From contig JAGVSM010003594.1 of assembly GCA_022494885.1 (NCBI GenBank), positions 186,001-250,000 of the forward strand: DNA of 64,000 nucleotides, in the 5' to 3' direction. The DNA is from Micrasema longulum. Lineage: Eukaryota; Arthropoda; Insecta; Trichoptera; Brachycentridae. The notes beneath the pieces were generated by a model. It made no database searches. It worked only from the letters and a program-made list of their open reading frames with translations, and was not told the DNA's origin. Position 1 is the stretch's first letter, and each line of letters begins with the position of its first letter. This document shows, in pieces, positions 42,540 through 52,823 of this stretch. A program made the translations under genes and the position numbers.

Positions 42540-43030
42540 AGTTATTTCTGTTTATTAAGTTAGTCTTCTTTGTTTATTCTCAAATGTAAAAAAAAATTTA
42601 AAAAAGTATATTGTTAAGTGTCCTCGGCACGGGTAACCCCAGTGAGGTAACATTATTTTTATTATTAATTATAGTTTGTAAGACAAAAAATATGAATAAA
42701 TAAATGGTTTCACGAACAGGGGTATAAGTTTAGCAAACTAGACACTGATTTTTAAGGATGTAGTCAGGTAAAACGCACAAAAAAATGAGGATATCATACG
42801 ATTTTTCCAGTTTAAAACTAATGTTTTTTTTAAATCGCGCAATAATAAAAAAAATTAGTAAAAACAATAATTTTGAAAGGCATTTCTATTAAAAAATATA
42901 CTGAAAAGTTTTATGTAACTAAAATATAATTGATTTTCCACCGGGAGATTGCGCCATTTAAATTTAGAAATGTTGGTCGCGGCAGAACCTTACATGACAT
43001 CAAGAACAAATAACAAGATTTTCATTCTCG
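42540..43030. other. AT-rich flank of piggyBac remnant
   Basis: TTAAGTGTCCTCGGCACGGG at about 42614 has the TTAA plus G/C-rich look of a piggyBac-type end, but no partner was identified. Otherwise unassigned. Confidence 0.35.
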
Positions 43031-43034
43031 TTCA

Positions 43035-43690
43035 AGACAAAAATGTTCAATCATCTGATCACGGACATCAACACCCCCCATATTTTGATTGTATCCACGA
43101 ATTACGGCTGGATAAGGTACTTTAATATATTTCTTCTGAACTTTGGACCATTTTTCCGCTTCAGATACTGGAGCTATCCCTGAGCACGTAGAGGCTATTG
43201 TGACACACTTGGAATCTTTCCATTTGACTAAAATAACCTTTCCGTCACTCTTTGAAAATTCTTCGCTGTCTCCCTGCTATACTTTCTTATCGTCTGAGAA
43301 TTCAATTTTTTCCCAAGCCTATTTATTCACTATCGTCTCAGTTCCCTCTCATTTTTTTCTTTTCAACTATTCAAACAAAGATAGCGTTGAGAAGTATCTA
43401 TCAAAATATAGAAAATTTCCAACGGGAAGTGAGTTTATAAGGCGTAAAACAAAAGCTGGTCCCAACCCTAAAGCAATATCAATTAATTATTTTAATTCAA
43501 TAATTGCTGAAGAACCTGCACTTTGTGGCTTTTCACTTTCTCTCTCATTTTCTTCGCTATCAAGACCTAGAAGAGATCCCAGCGTGATATTCCAGTCTGG
43601 GTCCTGGACTGAATCATCATCAGAGCAATCCAAGTCTGACTCTTTGAGCATTGCCAGTATGGCATCGGCATCTTGTGAATCTAAAATGTA
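43035..43690 (-). pseudogene. piggyBac-like transposase, internally deleted
   Basis: On the minus strand three blocks survive. An acidic N-terminus (43682-43496) has DADAILAMLKESDLDCSDDD and VQDPDW. A middle block (about 43480-43368) reads DIALGLGPAFVLRLINSLPV then FLYFDRYFSTLSLFE. A C-terminal block (about 43215-43040) reads VKWKDSKCVTIASTCSGIAP, SKVQKKYIKVPYPAVIRGYN and QNMGGVDVRDQMIEHF. The YFDxxFTSxxL, W-x-D-x-K-x-V and NxxMGGVDxxDQM motifs are diagnostic of the DDE_Tnp_1_7 (PGBD-type) fold. Most of the region holding the first catalytic Asp is deleted, and stops separate the blocks. An AG acceptor-like TTACATTTTAG precedes the first block. It is a dead copy. Confidence 0.8.
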
Positions 43691-43699
43691 ACAAATCAT

Positions 43700-44095
43700 G
43701 CACTAAAATAAGGAAATTAACTTAATGTGGGTAAAAAATTATGTTTAATGAGTCGATTTCTGAAATGATCATTTTGTAAGTAGAGTTTTGAGACTTAAAA
43801 CCATCGTAAATAAACAACATATTTTTTTAATGCAATGTATACAGTCTAACAAATTACTATTTCACAATTCAACATGTGTAATTGTAAAAATATACATTAA
43901 TATACGATTTACCCATTTCGTCGATCGCAGTTCTCAAGTGTCTAAAGTTTGAAAGCTCTAAAACCATAGAAAAAAATGCGTGGTTAGCAAAATATATTAT
44001 TTTCTAAGTGGTGCCAGGATTGAGCTCTTAAAACAAAGTATGGAGGGAAATAAAAATTTTTGTTTGTACCAACACAAACGTGTTGAACAGGAGCA
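43700..44095. other. AT-rich, nothing recognised
   Basis: No supportable feature. No TTAA-bounded terminal repeat for the neighbouring transposase remnant could be identified. Confidence 0.45.
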
Positions 44096-44101
44096 AAAGG
44101 G

Positions 44102-44350
44102 ATGCTGATTTCTAGAAGTATACATAATTCAAATATATTGAAAGAGATATGTTTGTATGTTCCCAATGATAATACCAGAGCGAGATCTCATGCACTGTTT
44201 TATACACCCAGAAGCCGTACAAATGCTAGTCAGAATGAAGAACTTCAGCCCTACGGGAAATTGGATACAAAAAATGTTTTCTTACGTGGGGTAAAAATTA
44301 GAGCACTAAATTGTATGGCACAGTTTCTTGAAAATGAACAGAAAAAATAA
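44102..44350 (+). pseudogene. Possible non-LTR RT C-terminus
   Basis: An 82-codon frame reads LKEICLYVPNDNTRARSHAL, FYTPRSRTNASQNEELQPYG and ends CMAQFLENEQKK. The VPxxxxRxxxxxFxxPxxRTN pattern is that of RT C-termini such as 50.5 and 58.5 kb. The match is short and the next motif (SPxxR) is missing, so an unrelated ORF cannot be excluded. Confidence 0.35.
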
Positions 44351-44354
44351 TAAA

Positions 44355-44970
44355 AAATATTTTGATAAAAACGCACTATTTTTAATGACGTCACTGGTTC
44401 ATGTGAATCAACCTATGATCTGAGAGCTATGGAAAATTTCCGGTCTGCTTGTCGCTTCTGGACCAATGGGAAGAACTGAATCAGAATAAGCGGCAATGAA
44501 CCTCTGACGTTACACGCGGAGTTATTTCAGAAATACAAAACTTTGAAAAATCGTAGCGCCGATAATACGATATATAAAATACGATACGATAATACGATAT
44601 ATAAAATTTAAAAAAAAATTTTTTTTTACTTAGTTTAACAGTCTATTAACAAATAAAAAAAAATAAAAAAACCACTGAACTTCCTCATTTACCTATTAAC
44701 ACTTTGAGCACAGGCCGAATACATATAGAATTTACCCCGTGCTCGGCCTATTTTTGTGAAATTTCCGGCTCTGTGAAGGGTTTCTTAAAAGTGTCATAAT
44801 TATGAAAATACTGGGTTAAAACAACTGAAACCTCTATTTAGATCTTAGATTTATTTGAAAAAATTAAATAAGTAATTTTAGTACGATAGTTTAGCCAACG
44901 TTAGCCTTTATGGAGAGCCACATTGCGCATTGCAATGTTCGCACATATACAGGGCCTCACTCCTTTGTTT
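44355..44970. other. No gene recognised
   Basis: TTAACACTTTGAGCACAGGC at 44696 looks like a piggyBac-type left end (TTAA target plus CACTTTGAGC), but no matching right end is visible. Otherwise unassigned. Confidence 0.4.
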
Positions 44971-44972
44971 GT

Positions 44973-45201
44973 GCTTTGTATTCTGGATCCGTGTAAACAC
45001 GTGATTATAATAACCATGAGTTGTGTCCCGGTCTCGTGTTTTCACGTGGTTTACCAGCAGCAAAAAAGTACTAATAAAAGTCACTAGATGTCAATAAAAT
45101 GCGTATTTTTAGACAGCTGGTAAACCACGTGAAAACACGGGACCAGGACACAACGCATGGATATATAATCACGTGTTTACACGGCTCCGGGATACAAAGT
45201 G
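44973..45201. repeat. 229-bp palindrome
   Basis: Left arm 44973-45062 (GTGTAAACACGTGATTATAA, TTGTGTCCCGGTCTCGTGTT, TTCACGTGGTTTACCAGC) mirrors the right arm 45117-45201 with few mismatches, around a loop of about 52 bp. There is no ORF. It would extrude as a long hairpin, a foldback MITE without recognised family. Confidence 0.8.
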
Positions 45202-45254
45202 TAAATAGGGCAATTTGATTGGTGAATGCGGTTTCTGCGGATAACAAATATCTA

Positions 45255-45345
45255 TTTTTCTGTACATATCGGCAGTTTAGCGGCTATCTGATTTCTATTC
45301 ATTAACTTCTAACTTATTTTAGAGCAGAGTAATGCAGACTACAAT
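45255..45345 (+). repeat. Dispersed repeat H (copy 2)
   Basis: Matches 5450-5545 (ACATATCGGCAGTTTAGCGGC; TTTCTATTCATTAACTTC). Confidence 0.55.
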
Positions 45346-45349
45346 TTGT

Positions 45350-45890
45350 CAAATAAATAAACTAGGGGTTGTCTTTTGAATCTTCAATTTTTAAACGTTT
45401 TAACTGCTCAACTAACCAATGACGACTCGTGACGTCACGAATGGAGTTATTCAAAAAGTTTAAAAAATCATAGCGATGGCAATACGATACAAAAAAATGA
45501 AAACAAAAAAATATTTTGATTGTTTATTAACAAATAAAAAGCCTTTATTAATATCTACAAAGACTGGCAGATGGCAAAGAAATGGTGACCAAAATGGCTA
45601 TGAAAATGGATTATGGGGGCAAGTTGAATTATCTTTGTTAAAAGTTGTAACACTGACTTAAAATTGAGTAATCTCACTGCTTTGTGGTCTGTTATTGTTA
45701 TATTATGCATATATATACATCGAGCGGGGTGACGGTGAGGTTAAGCAGTGCATTGAAGAGTAGAGTTCCCGGTAGCTAACAAAGCTCGGTGTTATTGGAG
45801 TATATTTAAGCAATAACAAGGTACCCTATGGCACAAAAATGGATGACAAAACCAGTAGGCATTTTAAAAATTATTTATTTTATTTATTTA
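45350..45890. other. No gene recognised
   Basis: A 61-codon ORF at 45476 is lysine-rich and has no family signature. Nothing else is visible. Confidence 0.45.
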
Positions 45891-45894
45891 TTAA

Positions 45895-46362
45895 TTTACA
45901 GTCATCATCCCCTTTCCGCACCCAATAGTGCAAAGGACATTTCATTGTTACACCAATCACTGCGTTTCTTGGTCGATTTGTTACATGAAGGTAAGATGAC
46001 CAGTCTAACGCTTCAGGGCCCTAATTACAATGGGAAGTTAGCATTTATTTTCAATTTTATCTTCAAAGTAAAATTATGTTTTCTATAATATGTTTACATT
46101 TTTTTTCTAAACATGCTCAATTACCGGTTACCGAAGATACTTTAAAGTTTCATACAAATATACACACTTTCGTAGATAAATATCGATATAAGTTTATACC
46201 GTCTCGTTTATACTAATGAAGATAGCCGTTCATAATCGCGGCCCAGGTTTTAGGCCAGGGACTATGTCTAAATATTTCATGTCGCCCATGTCGGGAATCA
46301 AACCCAAAACCTCTTGCATGGTATGCAAACACGCTGACCACTAGACCACGAGGAGGACAATC
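45895..46362 (-). mobile_element. SINE family A split by repeat K
   Basis: The minus-strand body (45895-46015: TCATCATCCCCTTTCCGCAC, TTACATGAAGGTAAGATGAC) and head (46243-46362: TGTCGGGAATCAAACCC, CTCTTGCATGGTATGC, CACTAGACCACGAGG) are separated by a repeat K copy at 46016-46243. The SINE sequence resumes at the matching place (GGCCAGGGACTATG), so K inserted into the SINE. Confidence 0.7.
46016..46243. mobile_element. Repeat K, MITE-like, nested in SINE A
   Basis: Ends AGGGCCCTAATTACAATGGG and, inverted, TGGGCCGCGATTATGAACGG form imperfect terminal inverted repeats (GGGCC...ATTA). About 228 bp and no ORF. Other copies are at 48653-48905 (inverted) and 50965-51155, with a fragment at 57415-57490. 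CAGGGCC termini are compatible with hAT, but the 8-bp duplication is not clear. Confidence 0.65.
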
Positions 46363-46444
46363 TAGATAAAATTCAGTCATTGTTCTATATGCTTTAAGAT
46401 ATCAGTCTTTTGTGTTTATTTTTACATTATTTTATCTAAAATAT

Positions 46445-46860
46445 TTTTCAACAATGCTCTGAGTTTGTCTAAATTTTCTCCAAATATTCTAAGATCTGAG
46501 TTTGTCCAAATATTGAAAACTTCTCCTAGGGAGTTTTCAACATCAACATATTGCAACAGAGATGAAAAAGAGCATTGAGAGGGGAATATAGAGTTTTTGG
46601 AATCGACAAGGCTTTTGACCTGTCGTTGGCTGGTTTAATTGGCCACTTTAGACACTGTGTAACATTCACTATTCTGCCTATATTTAAACATCTTTATTTC
46701 TTAAATTATTTTAAAATATCAACAGTTAGAAGAATTTAAGGAATATAGATGTTCAAATATAGTAGCCACTTAAACCAGCCAATTACAGGCCATAAGCTCT
46801 GTAGATACCTAGACTTTTTTACTTCCTTTTTAAAAGTGTTCTTCATCTTCATCATGTTAA
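46445..46860. repeat. Family D, two inverted pieces
   Basis: 46445-46690 is D on the minus strand (TCCTAGGGAGTTTTCAACAT, AGGCTTTTGACCTGTCGTTG, CACTATTCTGCCTATATTTA). 46725-46860 is a D stretch on the plus strand (GAAGAATTTAAGGAATATAG, AACCAGCCAATTACAGGCCA). Confidence 0.65.
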
Positions 46861-46864
46861 ATAT

Positions 46865-47168
46865 TATTAATTGAATAAGCATTCACTTCATCATAAATTA
46901 TTTTTTAAATAAAAAGTTTGTGATTAGTGCTAAACGTTTTATTATTTTGAAAAAACACTGTCCGGAGAGCACTCCTACGTATAAAAAAGTTTAACATCAC
47001 CCGTCGATGGAAAGAGTGCTCATCTTTTCCTTTTTTTTTAAATAAAGTTTATTTTATTTCTTCAGCTTATCTACTTATTTTTGTTTTTTTTTTATTTATT
47101 AAAAATACGTTGCATGCTATGAACAATTTTAAAGAGCAAAGGGTGTAACAATACTATACGTGTACAAA
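46865..47168. other. AT-rich, nothing recognised
   Basis: No supportable feature. Confidence 0.5.
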
Positions 47169-47171
47169 AAA

Positions 47172-47685
47172 ATAAAATAAACCATCACCCTCTTTGGAGT
47201 TAAATAGAACCCCATATCACTCTGTCTTTATTTATTATTAAAGAATACTACGAACAAAATTTATTACATGAATATAAATTTCAATAAACATTTGAACAAC
47301 ACGCTTAAAAATACTCTCAATGCGATGTCTCTCAGCAGTCTCCGGCAATAGTCTCTTCCCTTAGACAAAATCCAAACTTGTACACTTCTCCTGAAAATGG
47401 CTTTCGTTTTGGAGAACGTAATATTTTCATCCGGAACATTAAACACTCTTGGGGCTTCTTCTCTATATTTTGATTCTCGTGTAGGTGCGTCGATTATTCC
47501 GACTAATTCCGATTAGATCATGCCATGACTTTCTTGATCCACCTAGTTTTCTGCATCCATCAACATTCGCATCGTTAATATTTACAAACGTTTTTTCTTT
47601 ATCCATTCGTTCTACATGTCCAAACCAACGCAAAACTTGTTTCTTGATTTTGACGATGATGCTTATCTCAGACTGACTTTATGAA
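47172..47685 (-). pseudogene. RTE-clade 3' remnant, interrupted
   Basis: The minus strand from 47685 reads degenerate KINKKQVLRWFGHVERMDKE, NDANVDGCRKLGGSRKSWHD and ISRNNRRTYTR. The extreme 3' end (KDRVIWGSI and the TGATGGTTTATTTT tail) is found at 47172-47228. About 240 bp of unrelated sequence (47230-47470) lies between; part of it (GTCTCTCAGCAGTCTCCGGC) resembles 54868-54900. Heavily mutated. Confidence 0.55.
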
Positions 47686-47689
47686 TTGC

Positions 47690-48165
47690 TGTAAAAAGAT
47701 TTGGTTTGTCGAAAAATTAAATTATTTTTCTCACTATTATTGACACCAAATGAGTTATACTAATCTAAGGCTAAAATAAACCAAACAATACGTATGTCAC
47801 GACTCACGACCAGCTATTTGCCTTCCGCTTGATGACATATTTCACCAGTCTTAACTATAACTGCAGCTCAATCACAATGGCCCCATTTGTCCCTAATTTT
47901 ATTGTATCCTAACTCAACACGGGGCTCTTTGCCTCATAGAGTTAGAAATACGTTATTATTATTTTTGTAATATGTATCTTTATAAAAATAAATAAAAAAA
48001 TGAAAAAAAAAACGAAAAAAAAATACTTATTTATTTATTTATTTATTTATTTATTAACGGACATTGTCCATGTATACAATTTATAAGGTTTAAATATTAC
48101 AATAAAAGAATAGTTTAAAACATTTAAAAAAAAAAGAAAGAAGCATTGACAAACATAAGGGACAT
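47690..48165. other. AT-rich with (TTTA)n microsatellite
   Basis: A TTATTTATTTATTTATTTAT run (48028-48055) and an adjoining tail (CGGACATTGTCCATGTATAC) look like the inverted 3' end of a non-LTR element. The remainder is unassigned. Confidence 0.5.
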
Positions 48166-48169
48166 CGAG

Positions 48170-48600
48170 ACAAGATCTGGACTATTTATTTAGTGCTCGT
48201 TTAAATCGTTGTAAACTTAAACCAAAAAAGTCCAGATCTTGTCTTGAGTTAAAAATATGACAAAGGCGGGTCATTGGAGAATTTAGTCCATAGTTTGTTC
48301 TATGCTGATCGATGAACAGTACTTCATTGTTTCTCAATCTACGAGTCGGAATATTGAATTTTACTTGTCCCAGTAATGATGGAACATCGATTATACCATT
48401 TAGTATGCCGAACATATATATGGAGTCAATATTAGTTCTACGTTTTTGAAGACTAGAAATATTTAACATTGACTCTACTTCAGCATAAGAATAATTATCT
48501 CTCTCTAGTCCAAGCATCCACGCTATTTTTCGAAGCAAGCGATGTTGGACTGATTCAATGTGCTGACGAGATATGTATTTTTTTATGAATAAGTGTTGGT
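48170..48600 (-). pseudogene. Jockey-like RT C-terminus (best copy)
   Basis: The 118-codon minus-strand frame reads LRKIAWMLGLERDNYSYAEV, SLQKRRTNIDSIYMFGILNG, IIDVPSLLGQVKFNIPTRRL and NNEVLFIDQHRTNYGLNSPM before a stop after RFKRALNK. QxRxLRxL, LxxRRxxxDxxFxxxLxNGxID, V-P-TRxLR and HRTNYGxxSP are the conserved C-terminal motifs of Jockey/R1-type polyproteins. It is the best-preserved member of a family also at 12.1, 24.9, 41.9 and 58.3 kb. Upstream RT sequence is missing. Confidence 0.75.
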
Positions 48601-48652
48601 TAGTGACTTTTAATCGACGTGATGAACATCACGATAAACATTTGTGATTGAG

Positions 48653-48905
48653 CACCAGGGCCGTGATTACAAACGCAATTTTCATGGGTACTTTTTGAGA
48701 CAGTATAAAATAAAATTAATATTTAAAGACGAAAATGTGTATATTTGTATTAAAATTTAAAGTGTCTTCATAGGTAACTTGTAATTTGACATGTTTTTTA
48801 AAAAAATGTATACAGATTATATTTTTCATACGAAAACTTAATTTTACTTTGCATATTAAATTGTAGATAAATGTTAACTTCCCATTGCAATACGGGCCCA
48901 GAACA
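48653..48905. mobile_element. Repeat K, MITE-like (copy 2)
   Basis: CAGGGCCGTGATTACAAACG on the left and CCCATTGCAATACGGGCCCAG on the right are inverted terminal repeats. The interior matches 46016-46243 in opposite orientation (AAAGTAAAATTAhGTTTTC). Confidence 0.7.
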
Positions 48906-49168
48906 AGGCGATTTTCATTTAAAATTGATTTTTTTAGATCCCTTGAGTGTTGTGTCACCCGTTACAATTCAATTTGTAAACATTGGTGCATTCGCATCGC
49001 AGTCGCGATAGTATTTGCCCTTGTGAAGTCCGCTAGACTGTGCGAATTTATCGGTCACTCACACTTTTTTTACTTACGACAAACACACACAAAACAATGC
49101 ACAATACACACGTGTGCTTGTATTTGTGCTCACTACTACTACAAATGAACCAAACGTGTATTAAATAA
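48906..49168. other. No gene recognised
   Basis: Short, GC-neutral sequence, unassigned. Confidence 0.45.
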
Positions 49169-49171
49169 AAA

Positions 49172-49795
49172 TCATCATCATCATCATTTCCTAACCCCCC
49201 CCACCCTCTGGGCACTGTACTGGTTCTCCAATTTCAGCGCATCTTGGTTGATTCATTTTTGTTACATAGAGGGTTCACCATGATTAATTAATTAATTATG
49301 GATAACTTATATAGCGCCATTTTCGTAATATAATACCTCAAGGGCGCTTTACATGGTGATTCTATTGTTAAATTTAAATTTGTAATTAAATTAAAATAAT
49401 TTATTTTGTTGTCACGTGCTACGGATTTATTAAAATGATTTAGAGAACAAGTGGGTTTTAAGTTTTTTCCGAAACATCACTTCACTTTCACAGCCTCGCA
49501 CCTCTGCTGGGAGAGCATTCCATGCCATAGGGCCTGCGACCGCAAATGCGCGTTCACTAAATTTAGTGCGCTGTTTGCGTAGAGGTATAATAACTTTTCC
49601 TCTCGCCGTAGACGTAGCTGATCTAAGCGTGAGACGCCTGTCAGCTAGTTCATCTGGAATACATAGTTCCCTTAGATATTCCGGAGCCGATTTGTGCAGT
49701 GACTTATACATCATTATTCCCTTTCCGCACCCAATTGTGCATAGGGCGCTGCATTGGTACTCCAATGGCAGCGCATCTAAAATGCTAGAGCCCTA
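49172..49795 (-). pseudogene. CR1-like 3' end flanked by SINE A tails
   Basis: The minus strand (about 49700-49440) reads MYKSLHKSAPEYLRELCIPD, ELADRRLTLRSATSTARGKV, IIPLRKQRTKFSERAFAVAG, MAWNALPAEVRGCESEVMFR and THLFSKSF. Its 3' UTR ends near 49295 with the GCGCC...CCTCAAGGGCGC block. On both sides (49172-49270 and 49705-49795) are family A SINE ends on the minus strand (TTTCCGCACCCAATTGTGCA). The C-terminal reading frame is intact for about 85 codons, but the element is 5'-truncated. Confidence 0.8.
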
Positions 49796-49799
49796 ATTA

Positions 49800-50200
49800 A
49801 TAAAAATAATTTTAATTTAATCTGACTGTACCTACCTAATATTTTATTTTTTTGTACACTTTAATTTTGTAATTTTTTTGTCTTGCTTGAAAGAAGAAAA
49901 GAGGAAGGGCTGGTGTGGGGTTACTTCGTATGGATTCGCCATCGAAAGGATTTTTAAGTTCGAGTAAACAAAAAACTTTTTTTTATTATTTTATTATTAT
50001 TGTAATATTTTATTTATTTTTTACGTGTGGAATAATGCGGAGTGGCTATTTTAATGTATGCTTTTTTTCTTCTTTTTTTGACATTATATTAAGTAATGTA
50101 TAGAAAATTATAATTGGCCTAAAATTTTGGTTTATTTGTAAATATTAATTTTTTGTTGTAATAGGTGTTGTTTTCTTTAATAATAAAAAATAAAAAAATA
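49800..50200. other. AT-rich, nothing recognised
   Basis: T-rich tracts only. Confidence 0.5.
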
Positions 50201-50202
50201 AA

Positions 50203-50620
50203 ATGTCTGAGTTGAAGAACTCTCTTATGGTGGAGAGGGTTAAGAAGACATTTCTTCGGTTTCTCTACATGAGCCATATTATCCATGGCTTTATCCCACT
50301 GAGTTCCTCCAGGGTGTGCTCGGTCAGCAGTTTGAAGACCAGAAGCAATGTGTATTTGATTACGCACTTCTTTCGATTGTTGCCCGGTATTATTGACAAC
50401 CCTGAAGTTGTGCGAAGCGTAAGCTTTTTATTCCGGATAATTACCTTAGACAGCGTCAGCATAGACTGTTTCACATTCCAATATACAGGACCAACCTGCC
50501 AATGGTTATGCCTGCTGGAAGGACTATCTCTATGTTGAACGGTATTACTTTGGACGTTGACATTTTTCACGTCTCTGAGGGAGTTTTTCGTAACAACATT
50601 ATTTTACTTTTTTAACATAT
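50203..50620 (+). pseudogene. Non-LTR RT C-terminus (R1/Jockey-like)
   Basis: One frame reads SLMVERVKKTFLRFLYM, then after a short shift VCSVSSLKTRSNVYLITHFF and RLLPGIIDNPEVV. The next frame reads LRQRQHRLFHIPIYRTNLPM then PAGRTISMLNGITLDVDIFH. VExVQKxFLRxL, S-LxxRR-x-x-x-L-LxGxID, and the F-x-xPxYRTN...P-R...N motifs are the expected order in RT C-termini. It needs two frameshifts and has no catalytic domain. Confidence 0.65.
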
Positions 50621-50754
50621 TATTCTGTGGATATTATGTGTTATTTTTATATATACCTAATTTTACCGTATTATTTTAATTATTTAAATATGTATGAATT
50701 CAGATATTCTATTTTCTAGTATAAATATATGTGAATAAATAAAATAGAAAAAAT

Positions 50755-50930
50755 CGAAATCATTTTTGTAACATGAAGGTAAGATGATCCAGGGACTATG
50801 AAATATTCCAGTGTAAAAACACCCTTTTAAATTAATAATTCATATCAACCATGACGGGAATCGAATCCGACACCTCTTGCATGCTAGGCAAACGCACTGA
50901 CCATTACACTACGAAACCGACTTTAACTAG
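50755..50930 (-). mobile_element. SINE family A, minus-strand copy
   Basis: GTAACATGAAGGTAAGATGA, AGGGACTATGAAATATTCCA, CATGACGGGAATCGAATCC (box B complement) and AACGCACTGACCATTACAC (box A region). Confidence 0.75.
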
Positions 50931-50964
50931 AAGGTTAGATCGGTCTTACGCTTCAGATCTCTAT

Positions 50965-51155
50965 CTTCATCAGTACACATCGAGACGGTATAAAGTACAT
51001 CGATATTTATGTACAAAAATGTGTATATTTGTATGAAACTTGAAAGTAATCTGTAATTAAACATATTTGGATTTTTTTTTGTAAAAATATTATATTTTTC
51101 GTACAGAAAACATAATTTTACTTTTTAATAAAGTTTAACTTATAAAATGAAAGTG
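50965..51155. repeat. Repeat K fragment (copy 3)
   Basis: ATCGAGACGGTATAAAGTAC, AAATGTGTATATTTGTATGAAAC and ACAGAAAACATAATTTTACT match the K interior. It abuts the SINE copy at 50755-50930. Confidence 0.55.
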
Positions 51156-51278
51156 TGGACTATTTTTGTTTTTTTTATTTTTTTTTAAATTTATTTACAA
51201 ATCTTTGTTTTAATATTAAACATTGATGACTGTATGTATTTCTTAATAAAAATGAAACAGTATAAAAATGTAGGTTAA

Positions 51279-52823
51279 CCCTAAAATGCGCGATTTTTTT
51301 TACTGTAAAAAAAAAAGTTCATAACAATTTTTTAGGGCCTACAGCGAAACATCAGAGAAATATTTTTTTATGATCTACTTTTAAAAATATCCCTTTTAAT
51401 TTTTTTGAAAATCGGATTAGTCGATTATTGTTTTTTGTTTTTAACTAAGATTAAAAACGTAAAATTATGGAAGGTGTTATCGGAGTACGGAGTAAGCGGA
51501 AATCTAACACGCGCTATTGCTTCTCTGTATAAAGACAGCACAGCATGTGTTAGGGTAAACGGATCATACACATCGTGGTTTGACATTCATAAAGGAGTGA
51601 AGTAGGGATGTGTTATGTCACCATGGCTGTTCAACGTGTATATCGATAACTGCATGAAAGAGCTGAAAGGCTTAAGAATGGGAGCAAAAATGGGTGATTT
51701 AAATGTTAATTGTATTTTGTATGCTGACGATGCTGTACTACTTGCTAACAACAAAGAGGAACTGCAATTCTTGGTACCAAAAGGTCTACGATGTATGCAA
51801 GAGAAGCGATTTGCTGATGAATGTCGATAAATCGAATGTTATGGTTTTTGAAAGAAATGAAAGTATGACTAAATGTGAAATCACTGTGAATGGAGTTTTA
51901 CTAAAAGAAGTAGAGGAATTTGTGTATCTGGGAAGTATGTTCACTAGGGATGGAATGACTGAGAAAGATATTGAAAGGAGGGTGAGTGCCGGGAACAGAG
52001 TGAACGGTGCACTTAAATCAACCTTGGTAAATAAATGCTTGTCACAAGAGGCAAAATTGGCAGTTCACAACGGAGTCCTGGTCCCGTCCCTGATGTATGG
52101 GAGCGAAGTATGGACTTGGAAAAACAGGGATGAAAGTAGGCTGAATGCTGTCGAAATGCGATCTCTCAGGCGAATGTGTGGTAAAACTATGTACGATAGA
52201 TGCACAAATGTTGAGATCCGTACATTATGTAAGGCTGAGACAAGCATTATCGACAAAATCAAGAAAGGAGCTCTGCGCTGGTTTGGACATGTAGAACGAA
52301 TGGACAGCGAGATAACGGCTAAGAATATTTACAATGCGAATGTTGATGGATGCAGAAATAGAGGAAGACCGAGAAAGACATGGCATGACCAAATCCAACA
52401 AATACTTAAAGATGGACATGTCAAAAGCCGGAATAATCGGCGCGCGTGCATGAGAAGATGTATGAATGTAGAAGAAACGAGATCTGTATGCAAAGATAGA
52501 GTGTTGTGGCGTTCTATCCTCTCTGCCTACCCTTACGGGGAAACGGCGTGATGGTTTGTTTGTTTAAAAACGTATTTAACCAACGAAGGGGTACGCACCG
52601 GGCGGATATGCGTGAAATGGGCTATTCTCCGTCGGATATCACGCGGCTGGTTTATTTATTTGGAAACTCTTGTAATAATGAACAGACTTTACCTGATGTT
52701 ACACACATGGTTAGCACGTTGCTAACTAAATAGAGTGAGCGTTGAGTGCATAACATTATTATTTTAATTAATATTGACGCCTGAACGCAATGTTGCCGAC
52801 AAAAAACTATGTCCATTTAAGGG
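51279..52823. mobile_element. piggyBac-type MITE split by RTE
   Basis: Bounded by TTAA on both sides (51275-51278 and 52824-52827). The left end is CCCTAAAATGCGC; the right end inverted is CCCTTAAATGGAC. TTAA with CCCTxAAATG ends is the piggyBac pattern. Removing the RTE and one duplicate leaves about 432 bp without a transposase. A 53-codon open stretch after the RTE (RRGTHRADMREMGYSPSDIT, LVYLFGNSCNNEQTLPDVTH) is unrecognised. Confidence 0.7.
51462..52563 (+). pseudogene. RTE-clade retrotransposon, longest copy
   Basis: The 1102-bp insertion has an 11-bp duplication TTAAAAACGTA (51451-51461 and 52564-52574). Frames read KLWKVLSEYGVSGNLTRAIA, GCVMSPWLFNVYIDNCMKEL, NCILYADDAVLLANNKEELQ (RT catalytic Y-A-D-D), then 51703-52551: LGSMFTRDGMTEKDIERRVS, VPSLMYGSEVWTWKNRDESR, LRWFGHVERMDSEITAKNIY, RGRPRKTWHDQIQQILKDGH and SVCKDRVLWRSILSAYPYGE. 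Only two lesions are visible: a TAG at 51603-51605 inside the G-x-K/RQG box, and a frameshift between 51770 and 51800. The endonuclease and N-terminal RT were never copied (5' truncation). It is the reference for copies at 16.5, 24.0 and 47.2 kb. Confidence 0.9.

Noticed and set aside
43143..43691. The longest plus-strand ORF in the window (182 codons)
   Set aside because: It is antisense to the piggyBac transposase remnant, whose minus-strand frames carry diagnostic motifs. The plus-strand chain has none.
44696..44720. TTAACACTTTGAGC as a second piggyBac-type element
   Set aside because: Only one end is visible and no partner with TTAA was found downstream.
48028..48055. CRISPR-like or regulatory tandem repeat
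   Set aside because: It is a simple (TTTA)n microsatellite next to a retroelement tail. No CRISPR array exists in this eukaryotic window.
49885..50100. Possible short secreted protein
   Set aside because: The reading frame is driven by T-rich tracts (phenylalanine and isoleucine runs) and has no coding signature.
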